A DNA stretch of 22,225 nucleotides from the IMG/VR virus record IMGVR_UViG_3300036772_000055, positions 1 through 22,225 of that record; one strand, given 5' to 3'. Numbering within the stretch: the stretch's first letter is position 1; every line of letters starts with the position of its first letter. This DNA comes from a virus. Below, in pieces: positions 21,927 to 22,225 of this stretch. Under the pieces are notes generated by a model. The model had not been told where the DNA came from. It worked only from the letters and a program-made list of their open reading frames with translations, and made no database searches. The translations under genes were made by a program, and so were the position numbers.

Positions 21927-22225
21927 GTGGAACCTCCGTCATGGTGGCTGACCAGCAGGGCAGTAGTGAAGAACGAGAATACCGCCGACCACAGCGGGAT
22001 CATCAGCACCATCGCGGCCAGGGCCAGTCCGTACTGGAGCCGCCCGTGCAGCGCGATATCGCAGCCGTCCGTGGTCGCCAGGCCCGCCGTGCAGTAGACG
22101 CCGTGGATCGGGCCGGTGCGCGTCACGGTGCCCATCAGCCAGCCGAGCACCACGACCAGGACGACGGTCACGCCGAGCAGGTACAGCGCCCGGTGGTGGT
22201 GCTTGTTCAGTGCCACTCGTCGCAC
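21923..22225 (-). CDS. Small two-TM membrane protein upstream of terminase, 5' end uncertain (100+ aa)
   Basis: The frame is open to the window edge, where a GTG at 22225 could be the start; the true start may lie outside. Two hydrophobic segments are seen, at about residues 14-33 (LYLLGVTVVLVVVLGWLMG) and 65-93 (YGLALAAMVLMIPLWSAVFSFF). They are separated by a loop with two cysteines (GVYCTAGLATTDGCDIALHG) that could form a disulfide outside the cell. The stop overlaps the GTG of the putative small terminase gene (GTGA). No family is recognised; this is one of several small membrane proteins scattered through the block. Confidence 0.62.
   Translation of the reverse strand: MRRVALNKHHHRALYLLGVTVVLVVVLGWLMGTVTRTGPIHGVYCTAGLATTDGCDIALHGRLQYGLALAAMVLMIPLWSAVFSFFTTALLVSHHDGGST

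Overview
The window is a tightly packed, high-GC block of phage genes, all read on the minus strand. Upstream genes therefore lie at high coordinates and downstream genes at low coordinates. It is the DNA-packaging and head-morphogenesis region of a tailed dsDNA phage or prophage of an actinobacterium. The host call rests on GC content, GTG/TTG starts and the style of the small proteins; host and phage cluster cannot be fixed from sequence alone. The head genes follow a Mu-like plan: DUF935-type portal, Mu F-like minor head protein, Mu I-like protease/scaffold, HK97-fold capsid and gp36-like connector. No tail, lysis, integration or replication gene is visible. Most junctions overlap by ATGA/GTGA or are separated by fewer than 25 bases, so the block looks like one translationally coupled operon. 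The only gaps over 50 bases are 19375-19518, 17709-17764 and 8242-8313; no stretch over 300 bases lacks a gene.

Right part (22225 to 16098): a small membrane protein, a putative small terminase subunit with two Cys/His clusters, and the large terminase (Walker A/B, nuclease Asp/Glu). Next come an intergenic piece that looks like the 3' end of a tRNA, a small membrane protein, an SPFH/band-7-like membrane protein, a conserved phage hypothetical protein, and the portal.

Middle part (16079 to 6880): three small membrane proteins (two of them paralogous and holin-like) and a small soluble protein, then the Mu F-like protein. After it come four unusual cargo-like proteins. One is a long helical protein with a Lys/Ala-rich tail. 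The second is a putative HExxH zinc metalloprotease with lower GC than its surroundings. The third is an 870-residue multidomain protein with a glycosylase-like phage domain, a coiled coil and two membrane segments. The fourth is a protein bearing short helical motifs and a CxxC pair. A short peptide module (roughly hydrophobic-E/D-L-G-F/W ... R-D-x-x-G-R/E-W) recurs at domain borders in the first three, with a degenerate copy in the fourth. This is the most interesting feature of the window and suggests modular proteins co-packaged in the head.

Left part (6876 to 1): capsid protease fused to a scaffold-like tail, small capsid-associated proteins, a decoration-like protein, the major capsid protein, several small beta-rich proteins (four or five probably paralogous), a two-TM protein, and head-tail connectors. 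The last is the start of a probable tail-terminator gene that is cut by the window edge.
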